Assembly (NCBI RefSeq): GCF_900113605.1
Contig: NZ_FOPY01000003.1
Coordinates: 248,001-312,000, forward strand
From: Modicisalibacter xianhensis
Lineage (GTDB): Bacteria > Pseudomonadota > Gammaproteobacteria > Pseudomonadales > Halomonadaceae
Length of the DNA: 64,000 nucleotides
Reading direction: 5' to 3'
Positions 52,341 through 61,369 of the stretch are shown in pieces (the stretch's first letter is position 1; each line of letters begins with the position of its first letter). The position numbers were made by a program, and so were the translations under genes. The notes under the pieces were generated by a model that was not told where the DNA came from, searched no databases, and saw nothing but the letters and a program-made list of their open reading frames with translations.

Positions 52341-52364
52341 ACGATTGTTTCAATCGTTCGTTTT
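52339..52364 (+). terminator. Terminator or operator dyad after the YafJ-type gene
   Basis: GAACGATTG (52339-52347), TTT loop, CAATCGTTC (52351-52359), G, then TTTT. The left arm begins inside the stop codon. It reads as a compact rho-independent terminator. Because it also abuts the putative fadD promoter and resembles the GAAC-type palindromes bound by TetR-family fatty-acid regulators, a dual role is possible. Confidence 0.6.
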
Positions 52365-52388
52365 ACAGTGGGCCGGGCTTGTTATAAG
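52361..52388 (+). promoter_or_regulatory. Putative promoter of fadD
   Basis: TTTTAC (52361-52366), 16 bases, TATAAG (52383-52388). The start would be near 52395, about 106 bases before the chosen fadD ATG. The -35 touches the dyad at 52339-52359. Confidence 0.4.
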
Positions 52389-52500
52389 GTGCGACTAATG
52401 CATGGATTCGCTGTCCAAGTCATGGGACGAATGCCATTTCCCTACCGATTTCGAGATAACAAGAGACCGATATCGATCGGTTCACTGCGGAGAACAGTCC

Positions 52501-54156
52501 ATGAATCAGCACGCCAATGCCCCTGTCCTTTCCGGCCCCGCCCTCGAAGGGCTGGAGGATTACGCCTCGATCATGGATGTCTTCCATGCCTCGGTCAGGC
52601 GCTTCGCCGATAAACCGGCCTTCAGTTGCATGGGCAAAACACTGAGCTATGCCGAGCTGGATCAACTATCCGGTGATTTTGCCGCTTGGTTGCAGCACGA
52701 GACCGATCTCGAACCGGGTGACCGGATCGCCATTCAACTACCTAACCTGCTTCAGTTCCCGATTGCCGTATTTGGTGCCCTGCGTGCCGGCCTGGTGATC
52801 GTCAACACCAACCCGCTCTATACCGAGCGGGAGATGCAACACCAATTCTCGGATTCTGGCGCCAAGGCCATTCTGATTCTGGCTAACATGGCGGACAAGC
52901 TGGAGCGGGTCATTGCGCGTACCAAGATTCGCCATGTCCTGATCACCCAGATCGGCGACATACATGGCTTTCCCAAGCGCTTGCTGATCAACGCGGCGGT
53001 CAAGCACCTGAAGAAAATGGTACCGCGTTACTCGTTGCCGATGGCGGTGGGCTTTCGACAGGCGCTATCCAAGGGGCGTAGCCTGGAGCACCGCGAGGTC
53101 GTGCGCCAGCAAGAGGATGTGGCTGCACTTCAATACACGGGCGGAACGACCGGGCTGGCCAAGGGCACGATGCTGACGCACTGCAACCTTGTCGCCAATA
53201 TGTTGCAGTCGCGCGCGGTGATTTCCGATGTGCTGGGCGAGGGCTGTGAAACGGTGATAGCACCGTTGCCGGTCTACCACATCTATACGTTTACCGTGAA
53301 TTGTCTGTTCATGATGGAGACTGGCAACCACACCGTCCTCATACCCAACCCGCGCGATATCGATGGATTCATAAAGACGTTGAAGACCACGAAATACACC
53401 GGCTTCGTGGGTCTGAATACTCTCTTCAACGCGTTATGCAACCGCGAGGACTTCCGCAGTCTGGATTTTTCCTCGCTCAAGCTGACCATCTCGGGTGGCA
53501 TGGCCCTGACCAAACCGGTCGCCAAGCGCTGGGAAGAGATTACGGGCTGCCCGGTAGCCGAAGGGTACGGCATGACCGAGACGTCGCCGGTGGTCTCTTT
53601 CAACCCGCCGCGCGCAATTCAACTGGGCACTATCGGCAAGCCGGTGCCCGGCACGTCGGTCAAGGTCGTCGATGGCGATGGCGAAGCTCTGCCCTTCGGT
53701 GAGGCCGGGGAGTTGTGCGTGAAAGGCCCTCAGGTCATGAGGGGGTACTGGAACCGTCCGGAGGATACGGCGGTGACGCTTGATGCGGAGGGCTGGATTC
53801 GTACCGGTGACATCGCCGTGCTGCAGGAGGACGGATATATACGGATCGTCGATCGCAAGAAGGACATGATCATCGTCTCGGGGTTCAACGTCTATCCCAA
53901 CGAGATCGAGGATGTCGTGGCAGGGCATCCCGACGTGATCGAGGCCTGTGCTGTGGGGGTCCCCGACGAGACCAATGGCGAAGTGATCAAGCTGTTCGTC
54001 GTCTCGCGCAACGAGGCGCTGGATGCCGAAACGCTGCGTCAGTGGTGCCGCAAGCAGTTGACTGCCTACAAGGTGCCCAAGCTGATCGAGTTTCGCGACG
54101 AACTACCCAAGACCAACGTCGGCAAGGTCTTGCGGCGCGAGCTTCGCGACGCCTGA
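52501..54156 (+). CDS. fadD: Long-chain fatty acid-CoA ligase
   Basis: A 551-residue adenylate-forming enzyme. I prefer the ATG at 52501 (GGAGAA 10 bases upstream, and the usual FadD N-terminus); an in-frame ATG at 52402 would add 33 residues. Motifs: P-loop-like 'LQYTGGTTGLAKGTMLTH', 'APLPVYHIYTF', 'GYGMTETSPVVSFNP', 'GWIRTGDIAVLQEDGYIRIVDRKKDMIIVSGFNVYPNEIE' (the FadD fatty-acid signature) and the C-terminal Lys in 'PKTNVGKVLRREL'. It activates exogenous long-chain fatty acids at the inner membrane for beta-oxidation. Expression is probably controlled from the dyad and promoter just upstream. Confidence 0.93.
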   Translation: MNQHANAPVLSGPALEGLEDYASIMDVFHASVRRFADKPAFSCMGKTLSYAELDQLSGDFAAWLQHETDLEPGDRIAIQLPNLLQFPIAVFGALRAGLVIVNTNPLYTEREMQHQFSDSGAKAILILANMADKLERVIARTKIRHVLITQIGDIHGFPKRLLINAAVKHLKKMVPRYSLPMAVGFRQALSKGRSLEHREVVRQQEDVAALQYTGGTTGLAKGTMLTHCNLVANMLQSRAVISDVLGEGCETVIAPLPVYHIYTFTVNCLFMMETGNHTVLIPNPRDIDGFIKTLKTTKYTGFVGLNTLFNALCNREDFRSLDFSSLKLTISGGMALTKPVAKRWEEITGCPVAEGYGMTETSPVVSFNPPRAIQLGTIGKPVPGTSVKVVDGDGEALPFGEAGELCVKGPQVMRGYWNRPEDTAVTLDAEGWIRTGDIAVLQEDGYIRIVDRKKDMIIVSGFNVYPNEIEDVVAGHPDVIEACAVGVPDETNGEVIKLFVVSRNEALDAETLRQWCRKQLTAYKVPKLIEFRDELPKTNVGKVLRRELRDA

Positions 54157-54191
54157 TTGCCGATTGGCCGCCGCCATCGCTCTGGCGGTAC

Positions 54192-54236
54192 AATAGCCTG
54201 TTCGCGCCGGCATGCCGACGCGAACAGGCTATTTTT
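54192..54236. terminator. Strong terminator between fadD and hrpA
   Basis: A perfect 15-base stem: AATAGCCTGTTCGCG (54192-54206) and CGCGAACAGGCTATT (54219-54233), followed by TTT. It lies 35 bases after fadD and just before the hrpA start, so hrpA needs its own promoter or read-through. Confidence 0.88.
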
Positions 54237-54252
54237 ATGATGCGAGGATGAA

Positions 54253-57200
54253 TTGAGCCCGACCTCACCCCCGACCCAGGCCCTGAAGGAACTCGACCAG
54301 CGCCGCTCGCGTCTCGACGCCTGCCTGTTACGCGATGCCCACGATCAGGCGCGTCGCATTGCAAGGCTCAGGCAGCGAGTTCGTGCCGGCAAGCCGATCG
54401 GCCGGGCATTGCGCGACATCGATGCACGGCTGTCATCATCCCAGGCGGCTCTGGCGGCACGCCGTCAATTGCCGGTGACATTGCGCTATCCCGACTCGCT
54501 GCCGGTTGCGGAAAAGCGCGAGGACATTCTCGCTGCGCTGCGCGAGCATCAGGTCGTGGTGGTGGCTGGCGAGACCGGCTCCGGCAAGACGACACAGTTG
54601 CCCAAGCTGTGCCTGGAACTGGGGTTGGGCCGGCGCGGCTTGATCGGCCATACCCAGCCACGCCGCCTGGCGGCACGTTCGGTAGCCACTCGCCTGGCCG
54701 AAGAGCTCGAAGTACCGCTGGGCGAGCAGGTCGGCTATCAGGTGCGTTTCACCGATCAGACCAACGAACGCACGCTGATCAAGCTGATGACCGATGGGAT
54801 CCTGCTTGCCGAGACGCAGCATGATCCCGATCTCGAGCGTTACGAAGCCATCATCATCGATGAGGCGCACGAGCGAAGTCTCAATATCGATTTCTTGCTT
54901 GGCTACCTCAAGCGACTCACCGAACGCCGGCCTGACCTGAAGATCATCATCACCTCGGCGACCATCGACGTGGAGCGTTTCGCGGCACATTTTGCCGCGT
55001 CGGACGAGCAGGGCAAGCGCCGTCCAGCTCCCGTGGTGCAGGTCTCGGGGCGCACTTACCCGGTCGAGGTTCGCTACCGGCCCTTGGTGCGCGAAGCGGA
55101 CGATGAAGAAGATCGCACCCTGCAGGAGGGAATTCTGCATGCCGTGGAAGAGATCGAGGCCATCGAGCGTGAAAAACGCTGGTTCAGTGGACCGCGTGAC
55201 GTATTGATATTTTTGCCCGGTGAGCGCGAGATTCGCGAAACGGCGGATACGCTGCGCCGGGCCGATCTGAAGCACACTGAAATCCTGCCGCTGTATGCGC
55301 GGCTTTCCAATGCCGAGCAGAATCGCGTATTCCAGTCGCACAGCGGGCGTCGTATCGTACTGTCGACCAACGTCGCCGAGACCTCGCTGACCGTGCCGGG
55401 GATCCGCTACGTCATCGATCCCGGCCTGGTGCGCATCAGCCGCTACAGCTACCGGGCCAAGGTCCAGCGTCTGCCCATCGAGCCGGTGAGCCAGGCCAGT
55501 GCCGATCAGCGCAAGGGGCGCTGTGGGCGTATTGCCGAAGGGGTGTGCATACGCCTTTACGGGGAAGAGGACTTTCTCGCCCGCCCCGAATTCACCGAAC
55601 CCGAGATCCAGCGTACCAACCTGGCCTCGGTCATCCTCTCCATGCTGTCGCTCAAACTGGGAGACATCGAGGCGTTTCCGTTCGTCGATGCGCCGGACTC
55701 CCGGTTCGTCAAGGACGGTTTTCGCCTGCTGTACGAACTCGGCGCGGTAGACGAGGGTAACCGTCTGACAGCTACCGGGCGCCGTCTGGCCCGGCTGCCC
55801 ATCGATCCTCGCCTGGCGCGCATGGTGCTGGCTGGGGCCGAGCGCGAGTGCCTGCGCGAGGTCCTGATTATCGTCAGCGCCCTGTCGGTCCAGGACCCCC
55901 GCGAGCGCCCCGCCGAGAAGCGTCAGGCGGCCGACCAGGCCCACAAGCGCTGGGACGACGTCGATTCGGACTTCGTAGCCTGGCTGAACCTCTGGACCGG
56001 CTTCGAACTGGCGCGTGATGAATTGTCGGGTAACCAGCTGCGTCGCTGGTGTCGCGATAACTACATCAATTACTTGCGCGTTCGTGAATGGCACGACACC
56101 TTCCGTCAGCTACGCCAATTACTGCGTGACATGGACATTGAGGTACCAGGCGTGCCGTCGGGGAAAGCCCAGGCCGAGACCGACGAAGCGGCAGCCCAGG
56201 AACGGCGTCGCCACCACTATGCCCAGTTGCATCAGGCCCTGCTGGCAGGGCTACTGTCCAACATCGGTCAATTCATTGAAAACCGGGAGTACCTCGGCGC
56301 CCGCAATCGGCGTTTCATGATCCATCCCGGTTCGGGCCTGGCCAAGAAAAACCCCAAGTGGCTCATGGCGGGCGAACTCGTCGAAACCACACGTTTATTT
56401 GCCCGCGACGTGGCTCGTATCCAGCCGGAATGGATCGAGCCATTGGCCACTCACCTGTCCAAGCGCTCCTACAGTGAGCCGCACTGGGAAATGAAGCGTG
56501 CCCAGGTCGTCGCCTTCGAGCAGGTAACGCTGTTCGGCCTGCCCATCGTGGCGCGGCGTAAGGTGCATTACGGTCCGGTGGCGCCAGCCGAGGCGCGGGA
56601 AATCTTCATCCGTCGCGCGCTGGTGGAAGGGGATTATCGTACCAATGCCGATTTCTTCACTCATAATCGGGCCTTGGTCGAGGAGGTGGAAAACCTTGAA
56701 GATCGGGCACGCAAGCGCGATATTCTAGTTGATGAAGAAACGCTGTTCGATTTCTATGACCAGCGCTTGCCCGAGGACATCGTCAACGGCAAGGGCTTCG
56801 AACACTGGCGACGTCAGGCCGAGCGTGATGACCCTAACGTACTGAGGTTCGACAAGACGGCACTCATGGCGCGTAGTGTCGAGGATGTCAGTGTCGTCCA
56901 GTACCCTGACGAGCTGGTGCTGAACGGCGTGCGCTATCCCTTGAGCTATCACTTCGCGCCGGGGGCCGAAGACGATGGGGTGACGATGACCGTGCCAGCC
57001 GCAATGCTGCCGCAACTGCCTCGCTACCGTCTCGAATGGCTGGTGCCGGGCCTTTTGCGCGAGAAGTGCATTGCGTTGCTCAAGTCGCTGCCCAAGGCGG
57101 TGCGACGCCAGGTGGTACCGATTCCCGACTGGGTCGATGCGGCCCTTGAGGCCCTGACCCCTGACGACGTGCCGCTGACCGAGGCGCTCGGTGAATTCCT

Positions 57201-58272
57201 GCGCGTCAAGACAGGGTTGCGTCTGTCAGCGGCGGAATGGCGTACCGAGCAACTCGAGCCGCACCTGCGCATGAACCTCCGCGTAGTGGATCATACCGGC
57301 AAGGTACTCGGGCAGGGGCGGGACCTGTCCGTACTGGAGCGTCGTTTCCATGCCGAGGCTAGCGCTGGCGCCCAGGCACTGGGCGACGCCGTTGACGTAC
57401 AGCAGAAAGTCGATGACTTGCCCGAGACGCCGCTGGTCGAGTCCAGCACTACCAGCCAGGCGGGGATTCATGTCAAGGCCTACCCGGCTCTGGCGGAGCA
57501 GGACAAGGGCGAGGGATTGTCGATACGCCTGTTCGATCATCCCGACAAGGCGCGCGAGATGCATCGACAGGGCGTCAGGCGCCTGGCCATGCAGCGTCTG
57601 CCTGCCCAGGCGAAGGCCATCGGGCAGCTCAAGGGCGTGGATCGCTGCGCACTGTTGTTCACCAAGGTGGGCAGCAAGAGGCAATTGCTCGATGATCTGG
57701 TGTCGGCGGTGTTCCTGCACGAGATCGCCTTTGACCCCTTGCCCCGCTCGCGCAGCGATTTTGATCAACGCCTGAACGACAAGCGAGGGGACTTGGTGCC
57801 GTATGCCGATACTCTGGTCGAGACGCTGCTCAAGGCACTCGAGGGACATTTGGCAGTGACCCAGGCGTTGAAAGGCAATCTGAACCTGGCGCTGGCCTTG
57901 GTATACAGTGATCTCAAGGCCCAGATGCAACGCCTCGTCCATCCCGGTTTCATCAGCGAGGCCGGAGAGTGGCTCAAGGAATACCCTCGCTACATGGAGG
58001 CGGCGAGGATCCGGCTGGAAAAGGCGCCGCGTGAGCGCATGCGTGACCAGATGCTGATGCAGGAAGTGCAGGATTTCGAGACGCGCTGGAACGATAGGCG
58101 ACAAGCCGAACAGCGCAGTGGCTGGGAAGATCCTCTGCTGGTCGAGTTCGGCTGGTGGCTGGAGGAGTTTCGCGTATCGTCGTTTGCCCAGCAGTTGGGT
58201 ACGCGTTTTCCTGTCTCCGCCAAGCGTCTGGAGCGGCGCTGGTCGGAAATTACCGGACGACGCAGCGAGTGA
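54253..58272 (+). CDS. hrpA: ATP-dependent RNA helicase HrpA
   Basis: A 1339-residue DEAH-box helicase, close to the 1300 of E. coli HrpA. The start is a TTG at 54253 (GCGAGG upstream; the ATG at 54249 is followed at once by a stop). Motifs: I 'GETGSGKTTQLPKL', Ia 'TQPRRLAARSVA', II 'IIDEAHERSLN', III 'SATID', V 'STNVAETSLTVPGIRYVIDPGL' and VI 'QRKGRCGRI'. The helicase-associated and OB-fold domains follow, then the long C-terminal extension of the HrpA group. It acts on RNA and resolves stalled or collided ribosomes in E. coli. A terminator precedes it closely, so the promoter must lie within or upstream of that hairpin. Confidence 0.95.
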   Translation: MSPTSPPTQALKELDQRRSRLDACLLRDAHDQARRIARLRQRVRAGKPIGRALRDIDARLSSSQAALAARRQLPVTLRYPDSLPVAEKREDILAALREHQVVVVAGETGSGKTTQLPKLCLELGLGRRGLIGHTQPRRLAARSVATRLAEELEVPLGEQVGYQVRFTDQTNERTLIKLMTDGILLAETQHDPDLERYEAIIIDEAHERSLNIDFLLGYLKRLTERRPDLKIIITSATIDVERFAAHFAASDEQGKRRPAPVVQVSGRTYPVEVRYRPLVREADDEEDRTLQEGILHAVEEIEAIEREKRWFSGPRDVLIFLPGEREIRETADTLRRADLKHTEILPLYARLSNAEQNRVFQSHSGRRIVLSTNVAETSLTVPGIRYVIDPGLVRISRYSYRAKVQRLPIEPVSQASADQRKGRCGRIAEGVCIRLYGEEDFLARPEFTEPEIQRTNLASVILSMLSLKLGDIEAFPFVDAPDSRFVKDGFRLLYELGAVDEGNRLTATGRRLARLPIDPRLARMVLAGAERECLREVLIIVSALSVQDPRERPAEKRQAADQAHKRWDDVDSDFVAWLNLWTGFELARDELSGNQLRRWCRDNYINYLRVREWHDTFRQLRQLLRDMDIEVPGVPSGKAQAETDEAAAQERRRHHYAQLHQALLAGLLSNIGQFIENREYLGARNRRFMIHPGSGLAKKNPKWLMAGELVETTRLFARDVARIQPEWIEPLATHLSKRSYSEPHWEMKRAQVVAFEQVTLFGLPIVARRKVHYGPVAPAEAREIFIRRALVEGDYRTNADFFTHNRALVEEVENLEDRARKRDILVDEETLFDFYDQRLPEDIVNGKGFEHWRRQAERDDPNVLRFDKTALMARSVEDVSVVQYPDELVLNGVRYPLSYHFAPGAEDDGVTMTVPAAMLPQLPRYRLEWLVPGLLREKCIALLKSLPKAVRRQVVPIPDWVDAALEALTPDDVPLTEALGEFLRVKTGLRLSAAEWRTEQLEPHLRMNLRVVDHTGKVLGQGRDLSVLERRFHAEASAGAQALGDAVDVQQKVDDLPETPLVESSTTSQAGIHVKAYPALAEQDKGEGLSIRLFDHPDKAREMHRQGVRRLAMQRLPAQAKAIGQLKGVDRCALLFTKVGSKRQLLDDLVSAVFLHEIAFDPLPRSRSDFDQRLNDKRGDLVPYADTLVETLLKALEGHLAVTQALKGNLNLALALVYSDLKAQMQRLVHPGFISEAGEWLKEYPRYMEAARIRLEKAPRERMRDQMLMQEVQDFETRWNDRRQAEQRSGWEDPLLVEFGWWLEEFRVSSFAQQLGTRFPVSAKRLERRWSEITGRRSE

Positions 58273-58322
58273 AGCCAAGCAAGACGGTGATGGGTGGCGA
58301 CGACCACCGCGAGGAGACGACC

Positions 58323-59450
58323 ATGAATCACGCCGTGATTACCGGCACGGGCCTTTACACGCCGGAACACGCCATCGACAACGATGCCCTGGTAGCGGCA
58401 TTCAATGCCTGGGTTGATCGAGAAAACACGCGGCATGCCGACGCCATTGCACGCGGGGACAGGCAGCCGCTGGCCTACTCGAGTAGCGAGTTCATCCTCA
58501 AGGCATCCGGTATTCGGAGCCGTTACGTGCTGGATGCCGAGGGTATACTCGATCCTGATCGCATGCGGCCACGCTTGCCCCAGCGTCGCAATGACGAGGC
58601 ATCGATCCAGTGCGATATGGGGGCGACGGCTGCACGTGCCGCGTTGCACCGTGCCCGGGTGGAGCCCGCCGAGATCGACATGCTGATCGTGGCCTGCTCC
58701 AATCTCGAGCGGCCCTATCCCGCCGTGGCGGTAGAATTGCAGGCAACGCTCGGCACGGGTGGCTACGCTTTCGACATGAACGTTGCCTGCAGTTCAGCAA
58801 CATTCGCGATCGAGACCGCCAACAATGCCATCGCCAGCGGTAGCGTAAGGCGTGCATTGATCGTCAGTCCCGAAATCTGTTCGGCCCATCTCAACTTCCG
58901 CGACCGTGACAGTCACTTCATTTTCGGCGATGCCTGTACTGCGATTGTCATCGAAGCGCAGGATCAGGCGAGAGTCGAAGATGGCTTCGAGATTCTGGGC
59001 ACCCGGTTGGCAACTCGCTTTTCCAATGCCATTCGTAATAATGCCGGGTTTCTCAACCGGGCCACCGACAGTGATCCGTTGGCATCGGACAAGCTGTTCG
59101 TTCAGGAAGGGCGTCGGGTTTTCAAGGAAGTATGCCCCCTGGTCGCGCAGCTGATCCTCGAGCATCTGGCGTCATTGCAACTGACGGGCGACGACTTGGC
59201 CAGACTGTGGCTGCACCAGGCCAACCGGCACATGAATGACCTGATTGCTCGTCGTGTGCTGGGCTTCGAGCCGACAGAAACGCAGGCGCCAGTCATTCTC
59301 GATCGTTATGCCAATACCAGCTCGGCGGGTTCGATCATTGCCTTTCATCTTCATCGCGATGATCTGCCGTCGGGGGCCTTGGGCGTGATCTGCTCTTTTG
59401 GAGCCGGCTACAGTGCCGGCAGTGTGATCGTACGCAGGATGAGCGAATGA
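58323..59450 (+). CDS. Beta-ketoacyl-ACP synthase III-like (FabH-like) enzyme
   Basis: A 375-residue thiolase-fold protein. The ATG at 58323 has GAGGAGA upstream. Catalytic Cys is in 'NVACSSATFAIET', His in 'LWLHQANRHMND' and Asn in 'YANTSSAGSI', the Cys-His-Asn triad of KAS III. It is longer than FabH (about 317): an insertion at about residues 25-75 precedes the usual 'SGIRSRYV'. It is not in a fab cluster; its stop overlaps the start of mlaA by 4 bases. It may start fatty-acid synthesis or make a specialised acyl product. The in-frame stretch upstream overlaps hrpA and is not used. Confidence 0.87.
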   Translation: MNHAVITGTGLYTPEHAIDNDALVAAFNAWVDRENTRHADAIARGDRQPLAYSSSEFILKASGIRSRYVLDAEGILDPDRMRPRLPQRRNDEASIQCDMGATAARAALHRARVEPAEIDMLIVACSNLERPYPAVAVELQATLGTGGYAFDMNVACSSATFAIETANNAIASGSVRRALIVSPEICSAHLNFRDRDSHFIFGDACTAIVIEAQDQARVEDGFEILGTRLATRFSNAIRNNAGFLNRATDSDPLASDKLFVQEGRRVFKEVCPLVAQLILEHLASLQLTGDDLARLWLHQANRHMNDLIARRVLGFEPTETQAPVILDRYANTSSAGSIIAFHLHRDDLPSGALGVICSFGAGYSAGSVIVRRMSE

Positions 59451-60181
59451 AAGCGATAGCAGTAGCTGTCACGGCAGGCTTGATGCTGGGTGGCTGTGCC
59501 AGTCAGTCTCAGCAGACCACCGCCAACCCGGCTGACCCTTGGGAGCCCTTCAATCGTAGAGTGTTCGCATTCAACGATGCACTGGATCGGTATGCCTTGA
59601 AGCCCGTGGCGCAAGGATACGACACCATCACGCCTGATCCGGTGCAGACAGGTGTCGGCAATTTTTTCACCAACCTTGGTGAAATACGCACCATAACCAA
59701 TAGCGTTCTGCAGTGGAAATGGACGAATGCGGGTGTTGCCTCGAAGCGTTTCCTGATCAACTCGACGTTGGGTCTGGGTGGGTTGCTGGATCCCGCCACG
59801 GAACTGGGCTGGACGGCGCGTGAGGAGGATTTCGGACAGACGCTGGCGACATGGGGAGTAGGCGAAGGTCCCTTCGTCGTTCTACCGGTTTTCGGAGGCC
59901 GCACGCTGCGCCATGCCGGCGGTATGCCTGCCGATTGGTACACCGACCCGATGACCTACGTCGAGGATGATGCCGTTCGTTATGGAGCGCGTGGACTCGA
60001 GCTGGTCAACTATCGGGCCAGCGTGTTGGATGAAGAGGCCTTGATTCGTGGTGATCGTTATAGCTTCCTGCGCGATACCTATCTGCAGCAGCGTCGCTAC
60101 GAGGTGAATGATGGCGAGTTGGGAGCGGATCCGTTCGCGAGTGATGACTTCGAATTCGATGATAGCGATTTCGCCGAGTAG
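59447..60181 (+). CDS. mlaA: MlaA/VacJ outer-membrane lipoprotein
   Basis: A 244-residue lipoprotein. The lipobox 'LMLGGC' puts the lipidated Cys at about residue 17. Family marks are 'DPWEPFNRRVFAFNDALDRYALKPVAQGY', 'NFFTNLGEIRTITNSVLQWK', 'RFLINSTLGLGGLLDPA' and 'DFGQTLATWGVGEGPFVVLPVFGGRTLRHAGG'. MlaA removes phospholipids misplaced in the outer leaflet of the outer membrane and passes them to MlaC. The tail is very acidic (Asp/Glu/Phe). It overlaps the FabH-like gene (ATGA) and is 12 bases from the phosphatase gene. The rest of the Mla pathway is not in this window. Confidence 0.93.
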   Translation: MKAIAVAVTAGLMLGGCASQSQQTTANPADPWEPFNRRVFAFNDALDRYALKPVAQGYDTITPDPVQTGVGNFFTNLGEIRTITNSVLQWKWTNAGVASKRFLINSTLGLGGLLDPATELGWTAREEDFGQTLATWGVGEGPFVVLPVFGGRTLRHAGGMPADWYTDPMTYVEDDAVRYGARGLELVNYRASVLDEEALIRGDRYSFLRDTYLQQRRYEVNDGELGADPFASDDFEFDDSDFAE

Positions 60182-60193
60182 AGGCCTGCCAAT

Positions 60194-61369
60194 ATGGCCA
60201 GTTCACGCATCCTGATCGGCCTGCTTGATGTGCCTGGCGAGGAACGCAACGCCTTGGCGGAAACTATAGCCAAGGGGCGTTTTGCAGTCGCTGCCGCTGA
60301 GCATATCGACGCGTTGCCCGTGGATACGCGCTTGATCGTGGCCCATGCACGTGCGGTGCCCGCCAGTGCCTGGTCGACCCTCACCCGGCGCCTGCCTACG
60401 GTGGTAGTCAGCGATACACGTCTCGATGCCGACCTGCTGAGAGCGGTAGATGCCGGATTGGTGGACTATCTGGTCGACCCCTTGAGGCATGGGGATGTGC
60501 TGCGCCGGCTCATCTCGCGGAGCCTCGAGCATCATCGCCTGGCTGAAGCGCATGCTCGAGACCGGGAACGGCTGGCCGAACTCAACGAGAATCTCGAGAC
60601 GCATCTTGCCATGCTGCGTCTCGACCAGCAGGCCGGTAGCCAGATACAGCGCCGGCTATTACCGCCGCAGCCACTCACGATCAATGGAGTCGGCTGTGAG
60701 TACTGGTTGGCCCCGTCATTGTATTTGTCGGGTGACTTTCTCGACTTTCAGCGCTTCGACGATCGTTACAGCGTGTTCTACTTTGCCGATGTATCCGGGC
60801 ATGGCGCCTCGTCGGCCTTTGTCACGGTCTTGCTGAAATACCTGAGTAATCGCTGGTTGAACGAGTGGGACGGCAGCGCGCCCGAAACACTGGCTTCACG
60901 CTGGCTGGCCCAGCTCAACAACGAACTGCTGGAGACCGGCATCGGAAAGCATGCCACACTGTTCGTCGGTGTCATCGATCGAGAGTGCCGTCGAATGCAC
61001 TATTCGCTGGGTGCACAAATGCCCATGCCTTTGCTGCAAAACGGCGATGACCTTCACGTCATCGAGGGCGAGGGTATGCCGGTAGGTTTGTTTCCAAAAG
61101 TTACCTATCCTGCCTATGATGTTACGTTGCAGGAGAACTTTCGGCTCTGGCTGTGTTCGGATGGGGTACTGGAATGCCTCCCTGGTGATACGCTGGATAA
61201 GCGGCTCGCTGAGCTGCAACGGCGGGTTTCGCGGTGCCAGGATGTAGCGACCTTGCGAACCAGCCTGGCCGTGAACCGCTCGGCTGACGACAGCGACACG
61301 GAGCGTCAAGAACTACCGGATGATTTGACCATCATGCTATTGAGCGGATTTGACCATGACGACCGGTGA
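60194..61369 (+). CDS. Receiver-like / PP2C (SpoIIE) phosphatase, HsbR-like
   Basis: A 391-residue cytosolic protein. Residues about 1-120 follow a receiver fold, but the phospho-acceptor Asp site reads 'LIVAHARAV' and the conserved Lys is Asp in 'YLVDPL', so it is degenerate. A coiled-coil linker (about 120-150) leads to a PP2C/SpoIIE phosphatase domain (about 150-385) with 'QIQRRLLPPQP', 'GDFLDFQRF', 'FYFADVSGHGASSAF' and 'CSDGVLE'. These aspartates bind the two metal ions. Such enzymes dephosphorylate STAS proteins in partner-switching circuits; the overlapping next gene encodes one. The pair resembles HsbR-HsbA of Pseudomonas. Confidence 0.85.
   Translation: MASSRILIGLLDVPGEERNALAETIAKGRFAVAAAEHIDALPVDTRLIVAHARAVPASAWSTLTRRLPTVVVSDTRLDADLLRAVDAGLVDYLVDPLRHGDVLRRLISRSLEHHRLAEAHARDRERLAELNENLETHLAMLRLDQQAGSQIQRRLLPPQPLTINGVGCEYWLAPSLYLSGDFLDFQRFDDRYSVFYFADVSGHGASSAFVTVLLKYLSNRWLNEWDGSAPETLASRWLAQLNNELLETGIGKHATLFVGVIDRECRRMHYSLGAQMPMPLLQNGDDLHVIEGEGMPVGLFPKVTYPAYDVTLQENFRLWLCSDGVLECLPGDTLDKRLAELQRRVSRCQDVATLRTSLAVNRSADDSDTERQELPDDLTIMLLSGFDHDDR

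Noticed and set aside
54436-56094. A 552-codon open frame on the minus strand inside hrpA
   Set aside because: It is fully antisense to well-conserved helicase motifs, has no recognisable domain and is explained by high GC and few stops in that frame.
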